Of a stretch of 64,000 nt of DNA, positions 1-10,893 are shown piece after piece (the first letter of the stretch is position 1; every line of letters starts with the position of its first letter). Made by a program: the position numbers and the translations under genes. The notes beneath the pieces are model-generated. The model did not search any database, was not told where the DNA came from, and saw only the letters and a program-made list of their open reading frames with translations. Source of the DNA: Zarea fungicola (lineage: Eukaryota; Ascomycota; Sordariomycetes; Hypocreales; Cordycipitaceae); the NCBI GenBank assembly GCA_900169235.1, contig FWCC01000080.1:203860-267859 (forward strand), in the 5' to 3' direction.

Positions 1-252
1 GAGGCTGCGGCGACGATTGACATGATTATTGTTTTCAGCGAATACGAATTGTTTGATCTGGGTTACAGACTGCATCAAGTGTCCGCTTGGCCATTTAAAT
101 ACTTGATTAATGAGCATATGACCTTTCAAATGCCGGTACCGGATGGTGATATTAGGCTATTCGGCAATCCGGCAATAGCAATCCCCCCACGCAGGCGACG
201 CTACTTTCTGGGGATGAGGCGATCGACGATCTTAGCGAACCATGTTTATTAA
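1..252 (+). other. possible C-terminal coding fragment at the window edge
   Basis: The frame beginning at base 1 is open to a TAA at 250-252 and would encode about 83 residues, with an Arg-rich stretch (PPRRRR) near the end. I do not recognise the sequence. It could be the last exon of a gene starting outside the window or a chance open frame. There is no splice or promoter evidence, so no function is proposed. Confidence 0.2.
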
Positions 253-598
253 TACTTTAAATATTTCATTAATTTAGTTTCTAGTTTTCTTCTTGCAGTA
301 ATTTGCATTGTTGCGGATTCTAGGTGGCAGTCGCTCAACTGACTGTGCCATACTGTCGGGAGTGCGTAGGACAAGCGTCAACGTGCAGTTGTTGATGGAT
401 CAGAAATCGTGTTACCCCGCCACATGTTACTCTGCATGCGGGGGTGAATTATTTCTACCTGGATCAAGAAGTCTGTGTAAAGTGAATGGGTGCAGGGGGA
501 GGACGAAGTGTGCCAGTCCCTGACCATGACGTCGTAAACAACGGCAAAATATACAGCAGGTTTAGTCAATGAATTGAATATAGAAGCTCCGACCACAG

Positions 599-1248
599 CT
601 ACTTCTCACTCTCCACCCTCTTCTTCAAGTCACGATTGAACCCTTCAAACCCCTCTTTTTGCTTCGAGCCCTGCGGGATAAGATTCATCGCAAAGGCCAA
701 TATCCCACTGAATTCCTCCGAGTGCACGAAAGTCGTTGTGCCGGGCTTCGGGCCGGGATCAAAGCGGAATGCGTGGTCGCCATACAATAAACCGGGGATG
801 CTGCCGCGCCACTTGAGCTGCTCGGCCGAATTTTCCTTAGAAGAGAAAGAAGAAATCAGTTTAGTTTTATTCAACTTGCCAGAGAGAAACCAGGAAAAAG
901 TTCAAACAGAGGAAAAGAAATTCCACAAGGGGTATACGAAGCGGTGGGACATACCAAAACCACTGGAGAAAATGATGCGGCTTCGAGTTTGACATTGAGT
1001 TTGTCGCCCTTTTCGAGGATGTCCTTTTGCTCGACGGGCTCAATGGATCGGATGAAGCCCTGCGTCCACTCGGGTATCCTCTTAAAGTCGAGTAACTGCA
1101 TTTTGCCCACGCTGTCAGTGGACACTCATATACATGCAGGTGCGGGAAAGTAGCAATGAACTATAGAAAACTGCCAGACGTTTCTTACAACTTGTCTGAC
1201 ATGCTCCGGCGAGCTGTTGATTTCTGTAGTGGTTGTGACGATGCCCAT
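599..1248 (-). CDS. SRPBCC (polyketide cyclase/START-like) small protein
   Basis: The gene has three exons on the minus strand (1189-1248, 955-1095, 599-835), all phase 0, giving 145 aa. The start ATG at 1246-1248 begins MGIVTTTTEIN; introns use GTAAGA and GTATGT donors. The N-terminal strand followed by SSPEHVRQVLLDFKRIPEW and then FIRSI is the usual opening of fungal SRPBCC proteins, a helix-grip fold that binds hydrophobic ligands. The C-terminal part has the family-like pattern H-S-E-E-F-S-G-I-L followed by GFEGFNRDLKKRVE, matching the long terminal helix. Length fits the family (about 140-160 aa). The ligand and biological role cannot be inferred. It ends about 0.55 kb before the 3' end of the convergently placed region upstream of the Zn2Cys6 gene, and nothing links the two functionally. 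Confidence 0.75.
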
Positions 1249-1803
1249 TTTTTTTTATCTTGGCTTGTGAGGTCTTGGAGAAAGTTGCAAAGTGCTATTG
1301 TTCAAAGGAACAGGCCGGCTATTTGCGTTGTAATATAAGTGTAGCACGGAGCTTACACCGGCCCGCCCAAGATACTCAAATACGCTTGAATAAACCATCG
1401 CCGACGGACGGCACACCTCTTAGAATTTGTGCAGCCGTGATTCCTGGCCGTTTTCAGCTCCGTGATTAGTAGACTGGCTCGGAAGCTTCCCAATGCGGCT
1501 GGGCGACGGCGCTCAATCGGCGCCGCGATTTAGCGGCTCAGCTTCCGGCCAGATGCACATCAACTTGGTCTTTTTCGTTTGTCACCACGATGGTAGTTGT
1601 TTATTTTAATATATTTTGCTCTGGACGAAAATGAACTTGAGAGAGCCCCAGTTGGTTTTCTGGCCATCTTGCTACAAAGTGAGTCGGCAATACCGTCTGT
1701 GCACGAATGCATGCACAGCCCGACTTATATAGGAAACCTGCTCCAGATCATCGGTCGTATCACGGCGACGGAGCGCCGACAGCAAAGTGCAATTCTATAC
1801 ACA

Positions 1804-3972
1804 TTAAATACCAAAGTCATCAGCACTACTAAAGCCTGCCATTTCCAAATCCAGCAGCTCATCTGCAGGATTTAGCATGGACAATGGGTCGTGGTACCAC
1901 ATTTCACCCACATCGTCCGCCAACGGCACCAACTTTTGTGCCTCTGTGGCCATCATTTCCTGCGGCCATTTACTGGATACATTAAACGCAGGCCTATCCT
2001 TGCCACCACTCGAAGAATGGGATAGCGACAGTACCGTGTCAAGTTGCGCGAGCGTGTCCGAAATATCTACTCTCTGGTCTACCCTGCCATGCACAGTCGT
2101 GGACCTCACCGCCTTGTCGTTGCCGAATTTTTCGTAATTGTCCTCATACGACCCCGTGAGCGCCAGCGGTCTAGAAAACACACCAACAGAAGGAGTATAT
2201 GGCGAGGCGCTTGCACTGCTGCTAGTGCCGCCGACCGATGAGGCCGCGCTGAGCCCAGCATACACAACCTCTCCCATCGCCATCACAGCCGGCGCCGGTG
2301 GTTGTCCGATGAGCTCTGGGTGAATGCACCATTCACGCATCTGCGACAGGAGATTCAGAAAAATGGCAGGCAGGCGACAGCCGTTTACGCCAATGGAGCT
2401 GCGGACAAACAGAAGCGTCCGGTTCAGATAGGACTCGGCGTGGAGGGAGGCTCGGTCGATCAAGGGAGCAAGCTGGCTGCGTTCCTGGACGGCGCTCGCG
2501 CACAGCTTGGCCAGGACAAAGGCAGCATACGACACGCGCACAAACATGCCCAGAGGCAATGCACGGGCGAGATTGGTGTCTATGCTCATGAAAGTGTCCA
2601 ACAGCGCATGGGAGTTTTCCACCAGCTCGGCCAGTGCTTCGACGGCGGCTTTCACTGGTATTGTATCCTCGTTACCGCTGGAATATGATGCGTGGCTCAT
2701 ACGGTACGGTACGTTAAAGTCCTCGGGTGGATGGTCGACATGAAGCGCAACCTCGCTCAGGTAGAGTCGGACAGTGTAGTACGTCATTTGCAAGGTGGGA
2801 GACGAGTGAAACTCGGCTGAACCGTGCCGCCAGTCGCCGAGTCTTCGTCTGAAGGCTGTCATCATCAGTTGCGTCTTGACATCATATATGGACGCCACTG
2901 CGCCTGGGTCATCGTAGTTGAAGGCGGAGCCAATCTCTTCTGCAATGATGAGTAAGTGAGTCCAGGCGGTGAGAATGCGGTCGCCCAGGGTCGATTGCGA
3001 GGATTGCCCCATGTGCTGAAGACAGTCTTTCGCGTAGCTGGTAACGCGCATCGTTGTCGCTCTTCGTGATGTGATCATTATCCCCATGGACTTGACGAGC
3101 ACGGCAAGATACGTTCTTCTGGACTCAATATTAGTTGTATCTCTGTTTCCGACCGTCGAAATCTTGCTTTGAATACCGAAATTCGAGTCGGATTCTGGGT
3201 TGATGTTTAACGGTCTGCTTGCAATTCCAATGTCCTTGGCCATCACTTCTGCCATGTGGATGTATTCCGAGTATTTAAACTGATTCAGACGCGTGGGAGG
3301 CTGATACCAGGTAGAGCTGACCAGCAGCGCCTGGACAAGTTCCAGCGACTTTTCACTGCTCAGTACAGTACGATTCGCATATTCTTCCAGCGCCATACGG
3401 TCCAGTTTGATGGCCAAGTCATGATGCTCCTTGCCAGCGGCTGCTGCCAAAATGGCGAGAAAAAGCATTGGCTTTGCTTGACGAAGGGTGTCCGCCGTAC
3501 AATCAGGAGCCAGGTATACTATGGGATAGTTTGGGTACATGTCGCTCTTGTACTGCTGGACTAGACAACGGGCGGTTTCAATCGACAGCAGGCCCTGTTT
3601 GACGGGGTCTGTTCTGTGATGCGACGCGACAATGGCTCTGCCTATTGCCGGGGTACCGGTTTCCTGTACCTGCATTTGGCTGTGTTGTATCTGCGGCACC
3701 AGGTCAAGGACTGTAGCAGTGTGTGGATTCGGAGCTACAGAGGATGCATCCGAGGCTTTCACCATGGCACGCAGTGCGCTCATTTCCTTTTCCAACTCGG
3801 CAACTCTCGCATCAGTTCTCCTGCGCGGGTTGCGCCTCTGAATCGGCGCAAAGACGCATTGCCTCCCAAAGCGAACGCATCGCTCGCAGACACTGGGATT
3901 TGTTTCGTCCAGCAGGCACCGGGTTTTCAAGGTCCGACAGTGCGTGCAGGCGCGGTGTGATGCAACCTCCAT
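1804..3972 (-). CDS. Zn2Cys6 fungal transcription factor
   Basis: A single-exon gene of 722 aa. I place the start at the ATG at 3970-3972 (MEVASHRAC), immediately before the DNA-binding domain; the frame stays open further upstream to 4383, but that extension runs into the divergent gene. Residues about 8-36 carry a canonical binuclear zinc cluster: C-TH-C-RTLKTR-C, a nine-residue loop, C-ER-C-VRFGRQ-C. A basic stretch (RRNPRRR) and a short coiled coil (VAELEKEMSALRAM) follow, as expected for dimeric Zn2Cys6 factors. The middle contains the helical fungal-specific region, and the acidic C-terminus (PADELLDLEMAG) could activate transcription. The cluster with a long central loop resembles the WAR1-like group, which is inference. 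It is divergently transcribed from the DUF5071-like gene with a 133-bp spacer, so they may share a promoter. Confidence 0.88.
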   Translation of the reverse strand: MEVASHRACTHCRTLKTRCLLDETNPSVCERCVRFGRQCVFAPIQRRNPRRRTDARVAELEKEMSALRAMVKASDASSVAPNPHTATVLDLVPQIQHSQMQVQETGTPAIGRAIVASHHRTDPVKQGLLSIETARCLVQQYKSDMYPNYPIVYLAPDCTADTLRQAKPMLFLAILAAAAGKEHHDLAIKLDRMALEEYANRTVLSSEKSLELVQALLVSSTWYQPPTRLNQFKYSEYIHMAEVMAKDIGIASRPLNINPESDSNFGIQSKISTVGNRDTTNIESRRTYLAVLVKSMGIMITSRRATTMRVTSYAKDCLQHMGQSSQSTLGDRILTAWTHLLIIAEEIGSAFNYDDPGAVASIYDVKTQLMMTAFRRRLGDWRHGSAEFHSSPTLQMTYYTVRLYLSEVALHVDHPPEDFNVPYRMSHASYSSGNEDTIPVKAAVEALAELVENSHALLDTFMSIDTNLARALPLGMFVRVSYAAFVLAKLCASAVQERSQLAPLIDRASLHAESYLNRTLLFVRSSIGVNGCRLPAIFLNLLSQMREWCIHPELIGQPPAPAVMAMGEVVYAGLSAASSVGGTSSSASASPYTPSVGVFSRPLALTGSYEDNYEKFGNDKAVRSTTVHGRVDQRVDISDTLAQLDTVLSLSHSSSGGKDRPAFNVSSKWPQEMMATEAQKLVPLADDVGEMWYHDPLSMLNPADELLDLEMAGFSSADDFGI

Positions 3973-4105
3973 CACGACCTGCGATGGGTTTTTTTCTGTT
4001 TCTCGGATTTGTATCGCAATTATTTGCGAACTTGGAGTGAATGGAGCCTGAGGCACGCTTCGATGTAGTTCGAGTAGCGCGTGGCAAAGTGGCTGTGAGA
4101 GAGAT

Positions 4106-5197
4106 ATGACTCTGTCGCGATCATCTTCTGCGACCGATTTACCCGCAAGCACGCAACTCGCAGAGAAACAACATTTCAGCATGACAAGGCTACGCAGCGT
4201 GTACTCAACAACGGCGCTCCATTTTAGGGCGACGCCATTCAATAAGACAGCCAAGATCCTCGCCCCGCGCAGTAGTGGCTTCAAGGGACCCGCCAGCGCG
4301 ATCTGTCGACCCTTCAAACCAAGATGTAACAATAATTGCTCATCAGCACGGAAGTTCAGCATGATGAGCGATAGCACTCGCACAGGTGACTTGGATAAAC
4401 TCGATGGAGCAGCGTTGCTGGCGAAGCTCGTCGCACTCAGCCAGAATCAAGGCGACGCCGCTGTCTCATCAGCCACCGACGCAGAGGACGGCCAAAACGA
4501 GCAACTCCTCACCCAGCTCGTCCGCGATCGCGCTGCAGAGGCACCTGTCGCAGACGCCATCACGTTAATTTTATCAACGCCAGTAACCAGCGCTGCCTCA
4601 TTTCGCACAGCATGGACTGCCGTGTCTATACTGACAGAACTTCCCCTTGACGTGCTACCGCTATATAGACAAGCCTTGGTAAACCTGTCTGCGATGGACA
4701 TTGATAGCCCACCTCCTGGAATTGGCTTGTCTACGCTACGCGCACAGGGCTCAGATGTTCTACGCTTCATGGACAATCCCGACCAGGCCTGGACACCACA
4801 GCACAAGGGGGACTGGATGGCGGAAAGATCCCTGACGGAGCGAGTGCACTCGGCCGAGGCCATGCGTCCACATGTGCAGGGTTTACTCGGCTGGTTGTGC
4901 GATGTCAATTGGCCACCGTTCCAGGGATGCAGAAAACAGCTTGCGCGATTCCCAGAGGTGGTCGTACCCGCAATTCGGGAATTGCTGGCCACGGAGACGG
5001 AGGATCTTGAATGGCTTACAAGGATGATTGAGTTTGTTCACGATGAGGTCCCTGTGGGAGCGCTATGGGAGACGATGAGAGCGGAAGTGGAAGCCAAGGT
5101 CGACAGGCATTCCACGGATGAGGATGACAAAGAACTTTCCGAGGCGGCTGAGACATGGCTCAAGGTTCTTGGCGATTCAGAGAGGAAGCAAGTCTAA
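4106..5197 (+). CDS. DUF5071-like domain protein
   Basis: An uninterrupted frame of 363 aa from the first ATG. Alternative starts are at 4181 (MTRLRSVYSTT) and 4361 (MMSDSTRTGD). The segment between 4106 and 4361 is rich in Ser, Arg and Lys with few acidic residues, so it could be a mitochondrial presequence or simply 5' leader. The C-terminal third (LLGWLCDVNWPPFQG, then VVVPAIRELLATE and LEWLTRMIEFV) resembles the DUF5071 pattern, in which a D-x-NWP motif precedes paired helices of a HEAT-like fold. The role of that family is not established. It stands head-to-head with the Zn2Cys6 regulator. Confidence 0.62.
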   Translation: MTLSRSSSATDLPASTQLAEKQHFSMTRLRSVYSTTALHFRATPFNKTAKILAPRSSGFKGPASAICRPFKPRCNNNCSSARKFSMMSDSTRTGDLDKLDGAALLAKLVALSQNQGDAAVSSATDAEDGQNEQLLTQLVRDRAAEAPVADAITLILSTPVTSAASFRTAWTAVSILTELPLDVLPLYRQALVNLSAMDIDSPPPGIGLSTLRAQGSDVLRFMDNPDQAWTPQHKGDWMAERSLTERVHSAEAMRPHVQGLLGWLCDVNWPPFQGCRKQLARFPEVVVPAIRELLATETEDLEWLTRMIEFVHDEVPVGALWETMRAEVEAKVDRHSTDEDDKELSEAAETWLKVLGDSERKQV

Positions 5198-6162
5198 TTC
5201 TGGCCGTAGACTGGGTTCATCTTACTTAATTTCAGGAATTACCTGAGAATCGTATCGGTATTGGTTGAATCGCTGGTAAGCCTAGCAGTCCGCCTTCCTG
5301 CAGCCACTAGGGCGGCCTGAAGCCACTATGGCACGCCTGCAGCCACTATGGCTCCGGCAACCTCTTCCTTTAAGCAGCTGGCCATTATTATGGACGTGAC
5401 CAGTAGGATGCTTGCGTGAAATTGGAAAAGTGGTAAAGAGTCGTACAAACTAGAAACTAGCCGCGCAAAGTTGGCATCCTACAGTCGCCATTCAGGTGGT
5501 CTGTTTCCAACACTCTAAAACCATTACGTTCATATTTGAATTTATAGCACGCCTACTGCAAGGCAATTCACAAGCTAGCCTTTGAATAAGTAATTGCCAC
5601 GTCAATCTCCCTGTTCCGCAACTTGCCTCACATTGTGGTGTTATCCTTTAACAGCCCATTGCCCTGGTACAAATCCAGGACGCCACCGCTGTACGCCATG
5701 GCCCGGTACGGTATTGTTCGGCACATAGCGCCATACACAGTGGGCCGTGAAAACAACGAGGAAGAGCAGGCAGTGAGAAAATAGACGAACCAGTACATCG
5801 TTCTTATGGTCCTGGGCTAGTTGCCTATTGCACTACATGCATTTAGTTTGTCAAAATGTCCAAATTATGACTGGATTGGATCCTTCGTATTTGGCCATGT
5901 CAATAATAGCATAGCATAGTATGGAATATTTTGGTCTGGTTCAGGCCGATTGACTTCGCGATAAATTCATACACCATAATGATTGAATTCCGTAAAAGTC
6001 TAAAATAAAGAAAGAACTATGCTATAATCGGCTCCGTTCCGTGACGACAATGCTATTGTATTGGGCGATAGACGACTGAGTTGATATCGAACATAGCTGT
6101 ACCATCGTAGCAATTGCTACCACCGAGCCTTGAAGCCTGTCCAATGTAGCCGCCTAGGTCTG
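5198..6162. other. intergenic region with a short 20-bp tandem repeat
   Basis: No coding sequence is supported. Around 5297-5356 three imperfect 20-bp units occur in tandem, each containing CCTG-(C/A)-AGCCACTA-(T/G)-GG. The remainder is AT-rich spacer between the DUF5071-like gene and the convergent C2H2 gene. Confidence 0.5.
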
Positions 6163-6879
6163 CTACTTCTGGAAATTTCCATCAAGGTAGCTGATGGTAC
6201 CATCGCTGTAGATAACACCGATAATAGCTGGGCTGGGTTCAATGGTGCTACTGTTGCCATTGACGAGGATGTTATCGGCATTGAGAAAAGCGGGGTTATC
6301 GTTGAGGAGGATGCCGTTGTCATTGCCGAAGGTGTTGTTTTCATTCATGAAGGTATTGCTACCATCGGTGAAGCTGCTATTGCAACCGAGAAATGCAATA
6401 TGGCCGTCGACAGAAGTGAAGCCACTGTTGATGAAAGTGTCGGAGCCGTGGACAAATATGCCAGCGCCAGGGTTAACTGGTTGGTTGCCGTAAACAATGT
6501 TGTCATTGCCATATGTAATATCATCCGGGTAGCTGATGCCAGGAATGGTGATCTCGTTATTACCAATGTCAAGAGGGATACTGCGAGCCCAATGAACTCT
6601 CATGTGCTGCGTGAGGCCGTCCTTCCTAAAAAAGGGTCGTTTTTCGCCCACCGCGGCTTCACTTCGATTGCAGCCATTTGCTGGACACCAGAATAATACA
6701 GTCTGTTCATGAACTGACTGATGGTGACGGTTCAAATCAACCTCTCTTGTAAAATACTTGCCACAGCCTGCCTTGCAACGGTGTTTGCTTGGGTCTCTGG
6801 TATAATTAGTATAGCAGCGCTCCACATCAAAACAAAGAACAGCTAACCTATTTGAGACCCTTGTCGTATGAGAGGACAA
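6163..6879 (-). CDS. C2H2 zinc-finger protein with Asn/Gly-rich repetitive tail
   Basis: The open frame ends at TGA-side position 6163. No in-frame ATG precedes the fingers, and a CCAG acceptor at about 6797 suggests a short upstream 5' exon I could not resolve, so the 5' end is provisional. Two fingers are visible: CKAGCGKYFTREVDLNRHHQSVH, described here as C-x3-C...H-x4-H, and a fungal type with an expanded loop (C-PANG-C, then FFRKDGLTQH-MRVH). Downstream of the fingers about 135 residues form a degenerate short repeat built from N-(D/N)-x-(I/F)-x-x-N-like units such as GNDNIVYGN and ENNTFGNDN, with almost no charged residues. The fingers imply DNA binding. The tail could be a low-complexity or solenoid-like segment. 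It lies about 0.9 kb from another C2H2 gene on the other strand. Confidence 0.6.
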   Translation of the reverse strand: MSSHTTRVSNRLAVLCFDVERCYTNYTRDPSKHRCKAGCGKYFTREVDLNRHHQSVHEQTVLFWCPANGCNRSEAAVGEKRPFFRKDGLTQHMRVHWARSIPLDIGNNEITIPGISYPDDITYGNDNIVYGNQPVNPGAGIFVHGSDTFINSGFTSVDGHIAFLGCNSSFTDGSNTFMNENNTFGNDNGILLNDNPAFLNADNILVNGNSSTIEPSPAIIGVIYSDGTISYLDGNFQK

Positions 6880-7777
6880 GGAGGAAGCCCTGCATTAGGT
6901 TAAAAAAAAAAGTGGCCCACACTCACATGATGTAAGGCGGTATTTGGCAGGATACTTGTGCGTTAAAAAAATGTGTTGGGTTTGCACTGGGTACTGGGTA
7001 GGGGTGAGAGTAGTAGCTTGCTCGTAGAGGTGCACGAAGGTGGTCGGGTAGGCAGCAGCGAGCAAGGCTTGGCTAGGCTGAGAGAATGAAGGATTATAAG
7101 GCAAATTGGCTACTATGTTGGCTGATAAGAGTAGCTGAGAATGGTCGACAAATATTCTGTATCTGGCCTCGTGCTTCTTGGTTGTTCTCGATGCAGAAAG
7201 CATGTGGTGAACCGAAAAGGTCTTCACAACAAAGAGAGGCCAAAAGAGCGATGGTACCACGAAAGCCAGATGAGAGCAGAAACAAACGTCTGGTGTTCTG
7301 ATGTATTGTCTAGAAAGAGAAGAGAGGAAACAGATGAGACGGTCCCTTGGAAGCCATGGAGGGTCACGGGAGCACTGCCACTGCCTGCTACAGAGCACCA
7401 CACAGTATGCGCCTTGCGCCATACAAGCTGCAGGCGCCACGTTGCTTGTCTGTGCTCAGGCCACCAACCATTCTACCCTAAAGGCAATGGATAGTTGTAG
7501 ATACGTAACCAGCTTGTTCTCGCTTTTCACCCCTTTGTAAGAGTAGGCTGGTATATATGATACGACAAGGACACTGCCAGATCAACGCTGCGTCCGCCCA
7601 GATAGCGTCGTCGTAAGGCATATGATGAATGAAACAGCATAAAATCAGGAGCCGCCTTCAATCGTACAAGGAAGAGCAAGCGATATTTCCCCGCAATTTG
7701 TGCAACATCAACTCTCGCAGTTGCGAATACCAACACTGCTTTCTATTGCCAACTCATGCAAGCCGCACCCGAGGAGA
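6880..7777. other. spacer between two divergent zinc-finger genes
   Basis: No gene is supported here. It should contain the 5' exon and promoter of the minus-strand C2H2 gene and the promoter of the plus-strand C2H2-ankyrin gene. Open frames in it have no recognisable domain and overlap on both strands. Confidence 0.45.
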
Positions 7778-10089
7778 ATGGAGCCCGTACATTCTCGCAC
7801 TTTTAGCGATCAGAGCCATGCTGCTGCCAGAATCATTGCATTGCTAGACTGGCAAGACGATTTAACGTCTGGAGCGGCGTGTGAGTGAGTGAGCACAGCC
7901 CCAGCTAACAAGCCGAACAAATTTGTCTGATAAATTTCGTGTCTAGTCTCAATGAAACTCGCTCCCATCACCATTACTGCGATGAGTGCGGTAAAAGCTT
8001 TTCACAAAGAGCTAATCTTAATAGACATAAAGCAACACACACCTTTCTAAAACGCCTATGGCATTGCGCTGTGCCTGGCTGCAAATCATCAGGGTTTGGC
8101 GCAAAGTGCAACCTTAAAAGACACATAAACAAAATACATCAGCCTCGAGATGGAGGCAATGCACTTATGAAGAAGGCCGAGTTGAAGAGGAAACAGCCCA
8201 ACGACGCCATTGCACTACTTCGAGCAGCTCAGGATCCCTCAGTCACGATGCTGAGATCGTTACTCGATCTTGGGGTCGACGTTAGATCAGTGGGGGAACA
8301 AGGAACAACACCACTGCACGTTGCCGCGGCACAGGGCAATCTGGAATCCGTCCAGTTACTGCTGATTAGGGGAGTCGACATTGATGCCACAGACAACGAT
8401 GGCAATTCAGCACTTCAACATGCAGCAGGCTCTGGACACCTGCTGGTAGTGGATCGTCTTGCAAAGGAGTCCCACTGCATGACAACAGCGAACAAAAAAG
8501 GGCATACAGCGCTGCATCTGGCTATTATGATGGGTCACACAGAGATAGTGAAATTTCTCCTCGATAACATCTCGCATGTCCCAGACCAGAGCAATGAGGC
8601 GCAGGTGATTCTGGGGCTCGCGGCTGGAAGCGGCAATATCGCTACGGTGCAATTGCTGCTTCATAAGTTTCAGGCTGACCTAGGTGTCAAGGTCTTGTCA
8701 TATGCGCTCAAGAAGGCATTACCGGGTGGTAACATAAGCATAGTGCGACTGCTATGGGAAAGGGGCGCGGATATCACTTATATCGGTCATCGCGGCAGAC
8801 CTGCGCTTCATTATGCGGCTTTGAGGGGTCAGCGAGATATCGTGGAGTTCCTGCTGGACAATGGAGCAAACATCAACGCAAGAACTGGTAATGGGGAAAC
8901 TGCTCTTTGGGGAGCAGTATCAGAAGGTCACCAAGAAATTGCTGAGTTTCTCATTAAAATGGGAGCGGAAGTTATTCTCAGTGCATACCATCCCAAAAGC
9001 CATCTGACAGCTGCAGTCTCGAAAGGCCACATGGGGCTTGTGAAACTGCTGGTCAACTTTGAAAAAGGTGGCGACATCGACGGCTATGGTGAAATTCTTG
9101 CTGGAGCAGCCTGGAATGGCCAAGAACATGTTGTTAGACTTTTATTAGAGAGTGCAAAGGGTGATGGCCAGTTGGCCGGATGGAGCGAGGGGCCGTTTCG
9201 CAAGGCTGTGCGGCACGGCCGCGAATCCGTTATAAAGCTGCTGCTTGACAATGGAGCGGAGCTTGATACCAGCCACGGCCTTGCCGTAGCAGCAGGATAC
9301 GGTTACATAGCCTGTGCAAGGCTGATGATAGACGCTGGGGCAGACGTTAATACGGCTGCGGCCAATGGTGGAACTATGCGTCCTCTTCACCAGGCCGCGG
9401 AGAACGGGCATCAGGCCATTGTGAGCTTGCTATTGGAGAATGGTGCAGATGTTACTGCATTAAGCAACGATGGCACAACCGCTCTTCAAAAGGCGGCGAT
9501 GAATGGTCACGAAGACATTGTGCTGCAGTTGCTAGGGGCTCAATATATGTATCAGAGCCAGGAGTACATTGATGGCGCATTCCTTGCTGTTTTTGCAGAG
9601 GGCCACCGAAAATCTGTGCAGCTTCTCCTTAATCATGGAGTCAAACTCAACAGCCGCCACAAGTTCGCTGGCAAAGCTTTGGTGCGGGCTGTGCAGAAGG
9701 AAAATATTACGGCAGTCAAACAGCTCCTAGAGTGTGGCCTTAGTGGCAATGCGACTGGTCCAAGGGGCGAGCTGGCCCTTGCAGAAGCGGCAGAGAATGG
9801 CAACTTCGAAATCACGGAACTGCTGCTGAAACATGGTGCAACCGTTGATGACAGACGATGGACCATCAGTAATCCGCTCTATACAGCCTCTAAGCGCGGT
9901 TACACCTCCATGGTAGCACTTCTGTTAAAGCGAGGCGCTGAAGTTTACCTAGGACATGAATCTATAAAACGCTCTCTCGAGATAGCAGCATCAAACGGCC
10001 ACACGTCTGTTGTAAATCTGCTATTGCTGACAATCGATGGGAACGAGAAGCCTGAGGCTTGCAATGATGTACTAGCACGTCGGTATTGA
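7778..10089 (+). CDS. C2H2 zinc-finger plus ankyrin-repeat protein, 3' end disrupted
   Basis: Exon 1 (7778-7884, ATG, MEPVHSRTFS) is joined to exon 2 (from 7947) across a 62-nt intron with GTGAGT and CTAG borders; the phases match. The product to the TGA at 10087-10089 is 749 aa. Residues about 45-95 hold two C2H2 fingers (YCDECGKSF...H-x3-H and WHCAVPGC...H-x4-H). From about residue 120 to the end there are many ankyrin repeats with the usual TPLHVAAAQGN and VKLLLDNGA signatures. This architecture, DNA-binding fingers followed by a long ankyrin solenoid, is typical of expanded families in filamentous ascomycetes, where it is thought to bind proteins. The ankyrin coding continues in another frame after the stop (see next entry), so the annotated C-terminus is probably not the ancestral one. 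Confidence 0.8.
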
Positions 10090-10412
10090 ATGGCCACAGG
10101 TCCCTGGCCGAACAGCTGTCGCAGCAGGGAGCTACGCTATTGTGGAATCAAAAGGAGCTTGGCGACAGACTTCGCCGGGTGGCGCGGGGCGGCGACGAAG
10201 CTGCCGTCGCTCTGCTGCTAGAGAGGGGAGCGGACGTTAATAATTCCACCTGGCCTTCGGGATGGAATACGCCGCTTCGGTGGGCATCCAGGAGCAGAAA
10301 CAGGGCCATGGCAGTGCTTCTGCTTAGGGCTGGAGCATGCCGCCGAGCTGTATCTGGGCAAAGGAAAAGGAGTTCATATTATCCATCTGACTGCGTACTG
10401 ATATTCAAGTAG
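10066..10412 (+). pseudogene. out-of-frame continuation of the ankyrin repeats
   Basis: After the TGA at 10087 the ankyrin pattern continues in a frame shifted by one base: NGHRSLAEQLSQQGA, then AVALLLERGADVNN and AMAVLLLRAGA. At about 10340 the frame that contains the main protein again looks coding (AAELYLGKGKG to a TGA at 10399-10401). A 31-nt GT...AG stretch between them is too short to be a plausible intron. The simplest reading is a one-base indel near 10066-10085, real or a sequencing error, and possibly a second near 10340. Confidence 0.6.
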
Positions 10413-10893
10413 TCCTGTGCATTTCATGATAGAAACTGCTTTATTTTGCAGGTCAATAGTGTTCACTGGCTCACTCACCTTCGTGCAGTCGGCGTGAAAT
10501 CCACTGGCCACGAGCGCAGGCGTTTTAGGCCAAGAAAGTCGATGATACGTGCTACTCTGCACATGAGGAATCACATTGGTTTAATTAGAAAAAGAAGGCA
10601 TTGTTGATAGATGAATTGCGGGTGTGGGCTGTTAAAATTGCAGTATTTTTAAATTTAATAGCCGCCCTGGGTATGATGTAACGGCCACTGCCTTTCACCA
10701 CTGTCACTACCAGCCACCGCCGCCACAGGAGATTGATTGTGCCACCACGTTACAGTTCTTTCATATTTCTTTGCTTGCCTGCTTGGTCTTGGTCTTTTCC
10801 CATTGCATCCCCCGCTGTTTTGACATGGATGATTACCTTGCTCTCGCTTGTCGCCCCTCTACGCAGATTTTTCCACAATCTGCAGCCCTCGTA

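Noticed and set aside
3973..4383. N-terminal extension of the 1.8-4.0 kb transcription factor
   Set aside because: The open frame overlaps the divergent gene and has no fungal N-terminal pattern; the ATG just before the zinc cluster is the natural start.
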